Below are positions 49,130 to 61,600 of a stretch of DNA of 64,000 bases, one piece after another. This DNA is from Themeda triandra (Eukaryota; Streptophyta; Magnoliopsida; Poales; Poaceae). Within the stretch, counting starts at the first letter, position 1. Each line of letters begins with the position of its first letter. The stretch spans positions 124,001-188,000 of the forward strand of contig JAENPR010000798.1 in the NCBI GenBank assembly GCA_018135685.1. Direction: 5' to 3'. Below the pieces are notes generated by a model. The model was not told where the DNA came from, did not search any database, and saw only the letters and a list, made by a program, of their open reading frames with translations. Both the position numbers and the translations under genes were made by a program.

Positions 49130-51451
49130 CACTTTGACCGTGTTTTTGGGACCATAGATGGCCTCGATGCAAAAGTAATGAACAGCAAGTTTGATCCACT
49201 CATCAAGGTACATATTTTCTCCAATGGTCACCTTTTCATGGGATTGTTTGGACCACTCAAACTTTGAAACTTCGTTTTTCGCGGCTAGACGCGGGTTTTC
49301 GACCCCCTAGGCGGGCCCACCTCGAAAAGTCATGAACATCAAGTTTGATCCACTCGTCAAGACGAACAATTCATACAAAGGTCATTTTTGCATTCGACGA
49401 AGCGTTGCGAAAGTGTAGTTCTAAATCCACTCGTCCCGCATGAAGTTTCATGAAGTCGTGTGGGATTCAAGAATTTGTGACTAGAGTTTACCAACACTTC
49501 CTCAAATGCAAAAATGGTCTATCTATGAAATATGTATCTTGATGAGACAAAACTATCTTGTATTCAAAAGTTTTTCATTTGAGGTCATTTCGTACCTCGT
49601 TTGACTATGGTTGACCAAGTCTCGCCTTGGATTTTGAAACCCCGTGAGAAGAGTTTACTAAAATTTTTTCAAATGCAAAATTGTTCTATGTATGAAATAT
49701 GTATCTTGATGAGACAAAACTATCTTGTATTCAAAAGTTTTTCATTTGAGGTCATTTGGTACCTCGTTTGACCTAGGTTGACCAAGTCAAACCTCTGTTT
49801 TTTCGGAAAATACACGTTGACCGGACCATAGATGGCCTCAGATGCAAAAGTGATGAACAGCAAGTTTGATCCACTCATCAAGATACACATTTTCTCCAAT
49901 GGTCACCTTTTCATCTCGGGATGGTTTGGACCACTCAAACTTTGAGACTTCAGTTTTCGCGGCTAGACGCGGGTTTTTCGACCCCATAGGCGGGCCCACC
50001 TCGAAAAGTCATGAACATCAAGTTTGATCCACTCGTCAAGACGAACAATTCATACAAAGGTCATTTTTGCAATCGACGAAGCGTTGCGAAAGTGTAGTGC
50101 TAAATCCACTCGTCCCGCATGAAGTTTCATTAAGTCTGTGTGGGATTCAAGAATTTGTGACTAGAGTTTACCAACACTTCCTCAAATGCAAAAATGGTCT
50201 ATCTATGAAATATGTATCTTGATGAGACAAAACTATCTTGTATTCAAAAGTTTTTCATTTGAGGTCATTTCGTACCTCGTTTGACTATGGTTGACCAAGT
50301 CTCGCCTTGGATTTTGAAACCCGTGAGAAGAGTTTACTAAAACTTTTTCAAATGCAAAATTGTTCTATGTATGAAATATGTATCTTGATGAGACAAAACT
50401 ATCTTGTATTCAAAAGTTTTTCATTTGAGGTCATTTGGTACCTCGTTTGACCTAGGTTGACCAAGTCAAACCTCTGTTTTTTTTGGAAAATACACGTTGA
50501 CCGGACCCTAGATGGCCTCGGATGCAAAAGTAATGAACAGCAAGTTTGATCCACTCATCAAGATACACATTTTCTCCAATGGTCACCTTTTCATCTGGGA
50601 TGGTTTGGACCACTCAAACTTTGAGACTTCAGTTTTTCGCGGCTAGACGCGGGTTTTCGACCCCATAGGCGGGCCCACCTCGAAAAGTCATGAACATCAA
50701 GTTTGATCCACTCGTCAAGACGAACAATTCATACAAAGGTCATTTTTGCATTCGACGAAGCGTTGCGAAAGTGTAGTGCTAAATCCACTCGTCCCGCATG
50801 AAGTTTCATTAAGTCGTGTGGGATTCAAGAATTTGTGACTAGAGTTTACCAACACTTCCTCAAATGCAAAAATGGTCTATCTATGAAATATGTATCTTGA
50901 TGAGACAAAACTATCTTGTATTCAAAAGTTTTTCATTTGAGGTCATTTCGTACCTCGTTTGACTATGGTTGACCAAGTCTCGCCTTGGATTTTGAAACCC
51001 CGTGAGAAGAGTTTACTAAAACTTTTTCAAATGCAAAATTGTTCTATGTATGAAATATGTATCTTGATGAGACAAAACTATCTTGTATTCAAAAGTTTTT
51101 CATTTGAGGTCATTTGGTACCTCGTTTGACCTAGGTTGACCAAGTCAAACCTCGTTTTTCGGAAAATACACGTTGACCGGACCCTAGATGGCCTCGATGC
51201 AAAAGTGATGAACAGCAAGTTTGATCCACTCATCAAGATACACATTTTCTCCAATGGTCACCTTTTCATCCGGGATGGTTTGGACCACTCAAACTTTGAG
51301 ACTTCAGTTTTCGCGGCAGACGCGGGTTTTCGACCCCATAGGCGGGCCCACCTCGAAAAGTCATGAACATCAAGTTTGATCCACTCGTCAAGACGAACAA
51401 TTCATACAAAGGTCATTTTTGCATTCGACGAAGCGTTGCGAAAGTGTAGTA
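49130..51451. repeat. Array of about 3.5 units of 675 bp
   Basis: GATGGCCTC marks units at 49157, 49831, 50511 and 51187 (spacings 674, 680 and 676). Each full unit holds two copies of a 130-bp subrepeat with TATGTATCTTGATGAGACAA. The last unit is cut at about 51451, next to a short (AC)n-rich stretch (51450-51540). It separates the two CACTA genes. No reading frame survives. Confidence 0.92.
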
Positions 51452-54400
51452 CACATATAAATATGGTCTGACACATACAAAAATATAGTCTCACACACAC
51501 ACATACATAAATGTAGTCTCACACACACACATACATAAATGTAATTACGCTTATCATAACTAGTCCTCCCCGAGACAGGTTTTCCACTTGACATGACTTT
51601 TCGTTCCGCCCATGGCAATATGTTTTTGGGTAGTTTCTTTTCCACTTCATTGATCTTTTTTGTAAAGCTTGTGAAAAGCGGCATTTCATCGAACTTATTG
51701 TAGGCATCAACATCTTCGACGCCATCCACTCCGATAATGTGTTGTTTTCCGGGGATAACCACATGCTTAGGTTTCTTCTTTGGGGGTTGTATACCGAGCG
51801 GGTCGGTCATAAAGAAAACTTGCATAACATGTGAAGCGAGCACCCATGGATCATCATTGAAGCCTATGTTCGAGGTCCACGACCCTCAATCCAATTTCAT
51901 TGATTTCAGGTTTATTGAGAGCCGACATCGAAATAGGGCCACATTTAGTTCCTCAATCCCATAGTCAAGTTCCCATATTTCCTCAATTATGCCAAAGTAG
52001 TCGACCTTTTTGCCCCCTCGCCGATAGCCACTACTCGAACACCGTTTTGGTTCACACTTTTGCTATCCTTTGTGTGGGTATAGAATGTGTACCCGTTGAT
52101 CTCATACGAACTCCAAGATGTCACCTGTCTTGATGGCCCCGCTCGCTAGCTTACTCGATGGTAATGGAGTCTTTGGTTTCTCCAGCTGTATGTTCTTGTC
52201 CTTCAACCATGAAGTTACGCGTTGCCTGTGTTGTTTCATGACCCGATCACCTCTACGACCGTGTGACTCCGATGAGATGATCTCCAAGTGTTCACTAATG
52301 TATGGATCCATCAGTTTTGAGCCCGCCAAGACAGCGTAGTGCGCCCGACTCACTTCTTGGTAATCTTCATCGATGAAGACTTTCCTACCATTTGTGCCCT
52401 TCCCGGCCAGCCTATTCTTGTAGCGAGAATCGGGAATACCAATCCCTCTCTGTACTTTTAGGTACTCTTGACAACACTCGATGACTTCTTCATTAGTGTA
52501 GCCCTCTATCATGGAGCCCTCTGGGTAAGCACGATTATGCACGTATCGGCTTAGAACCGACATGAACCGCTCGTACGCCCACATTTCATGCAAGTAGCAA
52601 GGGCCCAACGCCTGTATCTGATGAACCATGTGAATCATGAGATGTACCATTGTGTCGAAGAAAGCAGGAGGTAAACACATCTCTAGTTGGGCCCGGGTCT
52701 CCACGACGAAATCATGTAGGTCATTCAGCTCGTTCTTGCTAGTCTTCTTTCGCGTTATCTGGACCGAAGTAGCACATGCGGGTGATAGCCATCTTCAAGA
52801 ACTCGGCTTGATAGCCCCGATTGCGATTGGTAGGAACACCGTCGCATCATATGACAATCGTGAGCCTTGCAGTTTTCGAATGACAGGTCCTTCATCGACA
52901 CTAGCTTCTTCGGGTTTGCCGAAAACCCAGTTGGGACTTTGGTCCCCTTCACAGAAGTGCATATACCTCTCCTCTCTTCCCGTTCTAGGTTGAAGCTAGC
53001 CTGATTGATGGTGTATTTTCCAGTTTTTGGGTCATGTATCGGGTGAAGCTCGGCATAACCTTTAGCCGCTCCATGTCCCTCCGTGCTCGAGACTATCCTT
53101 TGACTTGGCATTTGTGTCCATCAAGGTAGCGATGAGACTCTCAAAGACATTCTTTCGCACGTGCATAGCATCAATGGCATGGGGACCTCCAATTCACAAG
53201 CCGCATTTAAGATACCGAAAGAAGATTGACTTTTTCTTAAAAGGCACGCCTTCGATAGGAGGTATGCTTCCTGTCTCGGGCGTTCCATCTATTTTCTTCT
53301 TTCCATAGACGACGCTTATGTTTTTCACCATTTGGAACACATATTTTCCATCATGACGTCTCACCGGAGGCCGGTCTTCATCCTCTTCGATGTCGCCGAA
53401 GTACTTTAAGTATAGCTTGTCGGTACTTGTGACCTTGCTTTAGGAAGCGACGGTTCCCGATGTAAACAACCTTCTTGGATCCATCTAGGAACACCCATTT
53501 AGTATCATCCAGACAGAGACTAGGCATCCTGTCTTACCTTTGAACCTGTCGAGACAAGGCATACAACGCAGGGTGGTCGTTGATGGTCACAAATATTATT
53601 GCTCTTAATGTGAAGGTCTCCTTTTTGAACGCATCGTACATCGGCTCCCCGGTCCTCCATAGTTTCTCGAATTCTTCCATCACGGGCTCGAGGAACACGT
53701 CCATATCAAAGCCTGGTTCTTGTGGGCCGAAACAAGAACGGTGAGGAAAAGGTACTTTCTCTTCATACACAACCACGTCGGGATGTTGTACATCGTCGGG
53801 ATCACCGGCCGTCCGTGTTTGCTAGTCCTCTCGTTGAAGGGATTCATTCCATCCGTGCTCAAGGCGAACCGTACATTCCTTGGGTCATCACTTCGAAATC
53901 CGGGTTGTTTCTATCGAAGTCCGCGACCGACCGCCATCGGCCGGGTGTGCAATCACATCGTCATCGACCGGCGCTCATCGTACCACCATGTCATGAGCGC
54001 GGCTTCCTTAGGGTTTAGGAAGATACGCCTCAACCGGTCAGTCACCGGCAGGTACCACATTACCAAGGCAGGAATTTTCCTCTTTCTTGCGTCATTGCCT
54101 AATGGGGTGTCCTCTGGAGGTTGAGATTGTGGTACCGCCTTTTTGGAACCCTTCTTACTCCTCTGTAAACGTCATTGTCCTTGTACCGACTTGCCCCACA
54201 ACGAGGACATTTATCCAGGCCTCCGAACGTTTTACCGCGAAAAAGGATACAATGGTTGGGGCATGCATCGATCTTTTCAACACCCATTGTCAATGGATTT
54301 TTGACCTTTTTCGCATGGTATGTGTTGGAGGGAACTAGGTTTGGCGGTGGCAGCACGGATGACGAAGATGCAATAGATCATCGAAGCCGCTGCGGTCCAC

Positions 54401-57301
54401 CGGCCGTACTTAGCCTTCGGGAGTAGTAGCTCGAGCACAAAACGGAGCGGGTCCCTTTGTTTTGGGCAGCCCTTATCAACACCATACACGGTCGCCCTCG
54501 ACGACGCTTTCACCCGCTCAAGGTTTTCTAGACCCTTCTTCGCTGTAGTATTTCTCGGTCCAAAGTCCCGAAGCATTTGCTCTAAGTGGTCAAAGTTTTA
54601 CGCATCACCCTCATCACCCGCTCCGCCATCATCATTGTCGACACCGCAAGTATCAACATCATCATTGTCGACACCACCGCCATCATCACCACGTGCCGTT
54701 CATTGGCCAAATCATCTTGCATCCACACGTTAAACCCACACCGATCGTCGGCGGCGGGCAACCGGTCGTCAACGGCATCGTGCCATTCGTTGCCGTCATC
54801 CACCATTACTTCACCATGGTGAACCCATACCGTGTAGTCCGAAACAAATCCTCGCCTAACCGGATGTGATCGATCACGTACGTAAGGTCCTAGATGGCTA
54901 GAGGGGGTGAATAGCCTATAAAAATTTCTACAAACTCACTAAGCAAACTTCGTTAGATACACAAACGGCGGAAAGCAAGTTATGCTTAGCCTACTAGATG
55001 TTGCAAGCCTCCTATCCAAGCAATTCTAGTAGGTGATCACTAGTACACACAAAAGCTACCACTAGTGATCAAGAGTTCTACCCACGGGATTTAGTCTACA
55101 CAAGAAGTGGTTCCCACCGACCACGCAAGCAATTCTACTTTGCAAGAATGTAATCAAAGTAATACAAGAGAGGGTAGGAGCTTGTTATACCGACGTGTCG
55201 AGTCGAGGTTGCCAATCACCAAGGAGATGAACAATCAATCACAATCGGCAACACACAAAGGATGATGACCAATCACCGGGAGACAAGATGAACACAATGA
55301 TTTATCCCGGATGTTCACTTGGGCACCGCCAAGCTACGTCACCCGTTGTGTCGACCAACACCTAGATGGTTCCTCGGTGTGACCCTCAAGTCACTAGCCC
55401 TCAAGGCTCGCCCGCAAGGCACCGCAAGACACCACTCTCAAGCGTGGTACTCAACGACACGCGCAATCCACTAGGATGCTCTTCGTGATCCCCACGAGGT
55501 GAGCTCAAACCTCTCACAAGCAACCGGAGGTGGCCAAGAACAATCACCTTCTCTTGCCAACGCCTCCAACAATCTCCAAGCCGGCTAGGAGCGGTACTCT
55601 CCAAGAGTAACAAGAAATCCACCAAGCAAAACCACCCACAAGTGCCACTAGATGCCCTCAAGCAATGCAATGCACTAGGTGATCTCTCAATCTCACTTTG
55701 GATTCACAATCAAGCAAGAGAGATGAGAGGGAGAGTGTTTCTTGACTCAAAGGATGAATGAATGAGTTGGGAGAGCCAAGAGAGGGAGCCAAGCCCGGCC
55801 TCCCATCTATTTATAGCCCAAACTCTTCAAACTAACCGTTGCCCCTCGGCCGACTCCGCAACACGCGCGGACGCGTCCGCGCTGGCTCGCCGGACGCGTC
55901 CGGCGCTCTTCGGCGCGCCACGTCACCCGACCGTTGGAACTTCTCCGTTAGAATCCACCGAGCGCCGGATGATGACAGGTGAACCGCCCGAGTCCAACGC
56001 GTGCGTCCGGCGCGCGTCGCGGCTCAACCTCGAGCCCTCGCGAGACCACGCCGGACGTGCTCGGCGGCCGCGTCCGCCGCCCGCGTCCGACCGAGCACTC
56101 GCTCGCAACGCCCGAGACCGGGAACTTTCTGGTCCGCGTCCGCCGCGGACCGGCCAGCGTCCGCCCGCCGCGTCCGACGGTCTCTGCGCCCGGCCAGCCA
56201 CCTCGCGCCATGCCACAATGCGCCGGGACGCGTCCGGCGCTCGCCCAAGGCGCGTCCGGCGCTCCTCGCAGAGCTGCCTTTCGCCGTGCCATCGATCCAA
56301 GTTCTCCAACATGCTATCCAACAAGTATACCAACTTGATCACGAGATAGCATGATTTCAACCAGATTTTGCATCCGGCGCAATAGAAAATATGCATCCAT
56401 TTTTCCCGAAAGCGCCGAATCCCGCCTCACGAGGCTCGGCGGGAGGAAGAGAGGGACCCAAACCCATCTCTACCCCGCAAACCACGCGCACCAAAACGCC
56501 ACCTTTGTAAATGTGCCAACACCACCAAGTGTACATCTCCATGTGCTTGTGTGTTAGCTTTTCACAAACATTTCCCAAAGGTTAGGTTAGCTCACTAGGC
56601 CCTACATGCAATGCACTTCATGAATTCACCTAGTGGCACCCATGCGTCGAATAGCCGATAAGACTTCCCCTCTTAATAGTGCGGCTATCGATTCTAAACC
56701 ACTCACACCCTCTATGGTGTCTTGAGTGCAAAACAAAATGGCCCTATCGGTTATACCTTTGCCTTGAGCCCATTTTGTTCCTCCAAATGATATGAACACT
56801 TCACACCATCATGTGACCGTCTCGATCCATCGACCTCGACTTCACTTGCCCTTCACCGTGCATCGGTCCATCGGCGCCTAGTCTTGCCCGAGCTTCACCA
56901 TCGCATGGTCCTTCACTCCGAAGCCTCGACTAGCCCTTCACCTTCAACACCGGTCCATGGAGCCAAGCATCGTCTTGATCTTCATCTTTGATCACATGAC
57001 ATGTGTCATGCTTCATATGCAATAAGCTCATCATGTGGACAACCTTTCTCTAAATCAACCACTTAGATAAACAAGGTTAGTCCTAGGTTTCATCAATTAG
57101 CCAAAACCAAACTAGGGACTTTCAACGTCCCCATCATAAGTGGCCATTTCGTTGTTGCAATCTTTGCAGGGACAAAGAATTGAACGATTAGCCCCTGATT
57201 GCCTTACATGATTCACCGCGGCTTCAACAAACTTGTCCACCTCATCGAAAAGCCATTCAAATCCTTGGCCAACAATACATCCAAGTAGCCTCGTCCTCCA
57301 T
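51388..57301 (-). pseudogene. CACTA transposase, TNP2/TNPD type, interrupted
   Basis: The DDE-type transposase that excises and inserts CACTA elements. The first exon (57130-57301) encodes FDEVDKFVEAAVNHVRQ and ILCPCKDCNNEM, the transposase-associated domain (PF13963). That domain resumes at 54800-54880 (DYTVWVHHGE) after a 2.2-kb insertion. A CPNHCILFRG...CPRCGASRYK zinc motif is at 54099-54356. The Transposase_21 core (PF02992) shows STDGMNPFNERTSKH and IPTWLCMKRKY at 53680-53862, TINDHPAL at 53534-53776, and MHVRKNVFESLIATL near 53150, giving candidate D, D and E residues. A DUF4218-like region is at 52102-52704. The end (51388-51843) is poorly conserved. The gene is broken into many frames, several at CAG/CTG sites, and carries the insertion, so it is non-functional as it stands. 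Confidence 0.88.
54884..57124 (-). mobile_element. LTR-like insertion of 2.2 kb within the CACTA transposase gene
   Basis: On the minus strand it begins TGAAAGTCCCTAGTTTGG and ends with CACCCCCTCTAGCCATCTAG and GACCTT. ACGT flanks both sides (54880-54883 and 57125-57128), so the limits are good to about 5 bp. It splits the transposase-associated domain between CNNEMATYDGD and HPVRRGFVSDYT. Its centre (55850-56300) is GC-rich with repeated GCGTCCGG words that give open frames on both strands, none recognisable. The ends look like a grass retrotransposon LTR that I know as a common repeat; no internal genes are present, so a solo LTR is most likely. Confidence 0.7.
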
Positions 57302-57326
57302 CCTTAAAAAGAATTATGAATGTAGA

Positions 57327-57690
57327 TTAAATAATATTAGTAACACACTTATTAGTAACATTCCAATAATTCCAAATAGTGCCAAATAATTCCAAATAGT
57401 GCCAAATAATTATTAGTAACACACTTATTAGTAATAGTGCCAAATAATTCCAAATAATGCCAAATAATTCTAAATAGTGCCAAATAATTATTAGTAACAC
57501 ACTTATTAGTAATAGTGCCAAATAATTCCAAATAATGCCAAATAATTCTAAATAGTGCCAAATAATTATTAGTAACACACTTATTAGTAATAGTGCCAAA
57601 TATTTCCAAATAATGCCAAATAATTCCAAATAGTGCCAAATAATTATTAGTAACACAATTATTACCTACTATTATTAGCAACAATTATTA
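57327..57690. repeat. AT-rich tandem array, units of about 78 bp
   Basis: TAATTATTAGTAACACACTTATTAG recurs near 57408, 57485 and 57564 with CCAAATAATTCC spacers. It lies upstream of the transposase gene. Bases 57690-58324 beyond it are AT-rich, repeat ATTAGCAACAATTA and hold no gene that I can see. Confidence 0.85.
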
Positions 57691-58324
57691 GCATCAATTA
57701 GCATTGTGTTGGGAAATATTTGCAGGAACAATAATTAGGCACAATTATTAGTAACAATAATTATTATTAGCAACAATTTTAATTAGCAACAATTATTTTT
57801 TGCAACAATTATTATCTACCATTATTAGCTAACAATTAGCAACAACTATTAGTTTACCAACAAGTACTCATATGCCAACCACACATTCCAATAATGTCAT
57901 GATATAAAAAAAAGACCACCTTAGATCTAGAACATGCACTACATCAAAACTACAATTAATCACCACTAAAATCAAGCTATATCATCAAATAGAGGGTGCA
58001 AGGTCATGTCTCCACCTAATCAACACTAGTACCATCAAAGATAAGCTCCAATTTGGGCAATACATGGCTCAAGCACCATTAAAGAGAGAGAAAACAAGAA
58101 TGCAAATTGCTCACTAATCAACCAATGAAATTTGGATTAGAGGGTGGGAATGGCATTCCTTTACCTTAAACAAGCTTTCCACCAAAGGAATTGAGTTGAA
58201 AACCTCCCCTCCTTCCTAGAGCAAAATTAGGGAGGTGCCCAAGGCCTCCTAAGCCTTTTTTTTCGAGTTGGAGTGAGTGGCTCGGGGAGGAAGAAGGGTG
58301 GGCAAGTCACTTATTGCTGCTGAG

Positions 58325-58505
58325 ACAACCGTAGGGCGGGTTTGGATCACCCGGCCGCCCCTACGGCTCGTAGTAAGGGCGGCTGGATCACCGGCCCGCC
58401 CCTGGTGCGTTAGCGAGGGCGGGCGGCCGGTGATGCGGCCGCCGGCTCCCCGCCCGGCCACCGTAGGGGCGGCTCCATCACGAGCCGCCCCTACTACAAA
58501 TGGGC
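58325..58505. repeat. CACTA subterminal repeats, right end
   Basis: About eight GGGGCGGCT or AGCCGCCCCTA-type motifs in both orientations, matching those at 40507-40800. They lie directly inside the right terminal repeat. Confidence 0.85.
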
Positions 58506-58537
58506 AAGCGCTCCTACAGTGAGTTTTTCACGTAGTG
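58506..58537 (-). repeat. CACTA terminal inverted repeat, right end
   Basis: Reverse complement CACTACGTGAAAAACTCACT and onward through GTAGGAGCG. It is followed by TTA, the 3-bp target duplication. Confidence 0.9.
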
Positions 58538-58540
58538 TTA

Positions 58541-58597
58541 CATTTATTTACGGAAAATATTGCACATGTTATCGGTGAGCCGAAAACCGTGTCAACA
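58541..58597 (-). repeat. 5' LTR of element A, complete copy, outer 57 bp
   Basis: This continues the LTR cut at 40495 and ends GTGTCAACA, followed by the CATAT target duplication at 58598-58602. Confidence 0.93.
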
Positions 58598-58602
58598 CAT
58601 AT

Positions 58603-61600
58603 TCGCGCCCAAGCTCCACAAGTCCCTCAAGAGCACCGAGCCCCCCATTAAGCAGCCGAATCTTCTCCAAGGTGGATGTTCCCGAAGCCGGAGTAGGAAA
58701 TTCCTCCCCGACCCCCGAAGTCATCCGTTGCACAAGGGCTATGGTCTCTTCGACCGCCAAGCCTAGGTTTCGGTGAGTGGTGCGGTACCTCTCCAGCTTC
58801 CCGGTCGCCTCATCCAACGCTTTTTTGCTTCTCACCAAGCAATTTTTCCTTCTCAGCCACCTCCTTAGCCAGCAGGTTCTCGGTAACGGTCAATTTCTCC
58901 CCGAGCTCCTTGACTTGCTTTTCGGCATGAGCCAAGGTGCCCTGCTCCTGCTTCGCCAAGGCGTGCACAAGCACGGCAGTCTGCAAACGCGAAACATAGT
59001 CATTCGGTGTGTCACCCGAATCCGACCAGAAGAAATTTTGGGTTTCGACGCTTACCGAAATTATAACACCCCGGTTTTCGAAGAAGACCGAGAGTCATCA
59101 TATGTGTGCCCAGGAAGTCCACACATATAACCAGAATGATAATTATCAGATAAACAATGTTTATATATAGCAAAACATATATATAATTACACTCACAAAA
59201 CATTAGAGTATCGCGGAACATTGGCTACATCTTCTCTTTAGAGCTCCAATCTTCTCAGGGACAGTTGACTGGGGGCTCCGTACGCCAAGCACCTTCGACA
59301 TCTCAATGTCCAGCAACACCTTGCTAGCAGACTATAGCAAGGTGAGTCCATGTCGAACTCAACAAGTACAGGCGGAAAATATAATGATATGCATGGCTTG
59401 AACAAGGTAAAGCTCAAAGGTAAACTGCGGTAGCACTTTTAGTAATAGGTATATTTTAATTAGCAGCCTATTACTAATCATCTTGGTAGAAAAACCCAGC
59501 CCTTAATTATGGTTCAAGTACAATTAAGAGTCATTTGAATATCTTTGATATACGCATATATCATATACACATGAGAACTCCATCTCATTAAAGCACAGGA
59601 CGTCCATCCCGTGACAGCTCGAGGAATCCACCCCGCTAACAACAGCATCTCCATGATTTAAGGTAAGAAGTCCAATTGGCTTTGACATGTGAGGATCCGG
59701 GCCGCTCATGACCGTGAGCACGGACGATATATCGATTGTTGACTCTGCGCAGAGGTGTACTCTTTACCTCCAGTTTGTGATTACCCTTTTTGCCCGAGGT
59801 GGCCAAACCTCTTAGCCCGTTACCGAGACAGGCTGGCAGGGGTCACAACAAGGCTGTTCCCGGGGCCACTAGCAGCGGTAGCCCGCTAGTTATGACGCAA
59901 GTGTAGGGCAGCCACTCCCGACCCACCACTACTAGAACTTGAATCACACTTTTCGCCAATCCAGGTACCAGTTCCAGGTAAGCTACCCGCCCTACTAGTG
60001 GTGGTCCTGGTAATTGGCCAAGCAAGAGCCCATTAGCCTGGAGTTGTACGGAATGTCCCAGGTTGCCGCTCCATGAGAGGGTCCTTAAAGGGCAGACACG
60101 GGCGACCCCGTCTACACGGGCAACCGCCAACACCCGCGTCCCCGTTGCTCCTCGCCACAACGATGCATCACAGCACCGCCAAAACATCTCCATGGCCGCA
60201 GCCATAACCAACAGCTTTACATTATTTAAGAAGCAAGATTAACAAGTATAATCTTTAGTGAGCAGATGAGCGGAGCACTAACAGACTTACATCCTAGCTA
60301 CAAACCCCCATGGGTAATATCTGGATAGTGGTGGCTAGGATGTCCTTAGGTTTAATGTATTAAACACATGCATGCATTAATTAACATTCCATAGGAACAA
60401 TATGATCAAAGGGATGCCTGCACTTGCCTTAAATCCAAAGTATAGCTGCTCAGAAGACTTCAGCTTTTATCTTCTGGTTTTCTTGTCGGTCATCAGCTCC
60501 TAGTCTTCAGCGTTAACGAATCGCTCTTCAACTAGTCGCCGTAACCAAGCAATCACAAAAGACAAACAAAAAGACCAAACTAAGAACAGTACACCACTCA
60601 TGAGGGAAACCAAAGAGAAAATGGTCTAAACGACAAAGCTCGGTGCTACGGTCGTAAGAGCGCAAGAATGACAAAGGACAGAGCTATCGTTAAAGAGAAC
60701 ACAATTAACAAGGTACTAGCAACAAACATGGAGATAAACTATATGCATGATCCAACATCTAAGCAAGGTGATTGACATAACAAAGCAAGGTTAAACCTTA
60801 AGCGTATTTTATTTATAAGCAATTATATTATCTAACCCATTTAAACACATAATTATAAGACATGAAATAGGTGAGGCATAAAACATAACATAGCATGCTT
60901 TAAGATTAAACTAAGCAGGTCATAAAACAAAGGGCATCATACAAGCATTGAGCAATTATTAACCAATTAAACATCTAACATAAGAGAACAACTGAAATAA
61001 ACATGATTTGTTCTGAGAGTAAATCTAAGCATGTAACAATCAAAAGAGCATTTATGATTCAAGGTAGAACTAAGCAAAACATAAATATAAAGGTATTAGT
61101 GCTAGACATATTAACATTATTTATAAAAGTTCTATGTATAAACTAAATTATTTTTATGTACAAAGCATCAAAACATTTATTAAACAAGTTAACTAGATCA
61201 AATGCACAACCATATGACATGATTCAAGACTTTGCTAACATGCAACTTACGGCCGGCACGAACAAAACACAAAGAGGTCAAAAATTAAACCCTAGGTCGA
61301 TTTTATTTATAAAACTATTAAATAATTATTAATCGAATTACATTTTAATAAATAAATAAAATCACAATTGAGTTATGCAATAAACGTTACTTCTATTGCG
61401 TAGAGCACGACGACACGATTCTAACGCATCTTGAATGACTCGATTCGGAGCTAAAATGGTGAAACGACGGCGATTATACGATCAGTGGCAGTTTCGTAAT
61501 TACTTCATCTCGTACCTTGGGTCATCTTCTTCAACCGATCGAGGCCATAGCAGCCATGGCTGCCCCTTCTGCTCGCGCCGGAGGGAGGGCAGCGCCTCGG

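Noticed and set aside
55762..56396. GC-rich frames inside the 2.2-kb insertion
   Set aside because: Repeated GCGTCCGG words keep all frames open; no protein similarity recognised.
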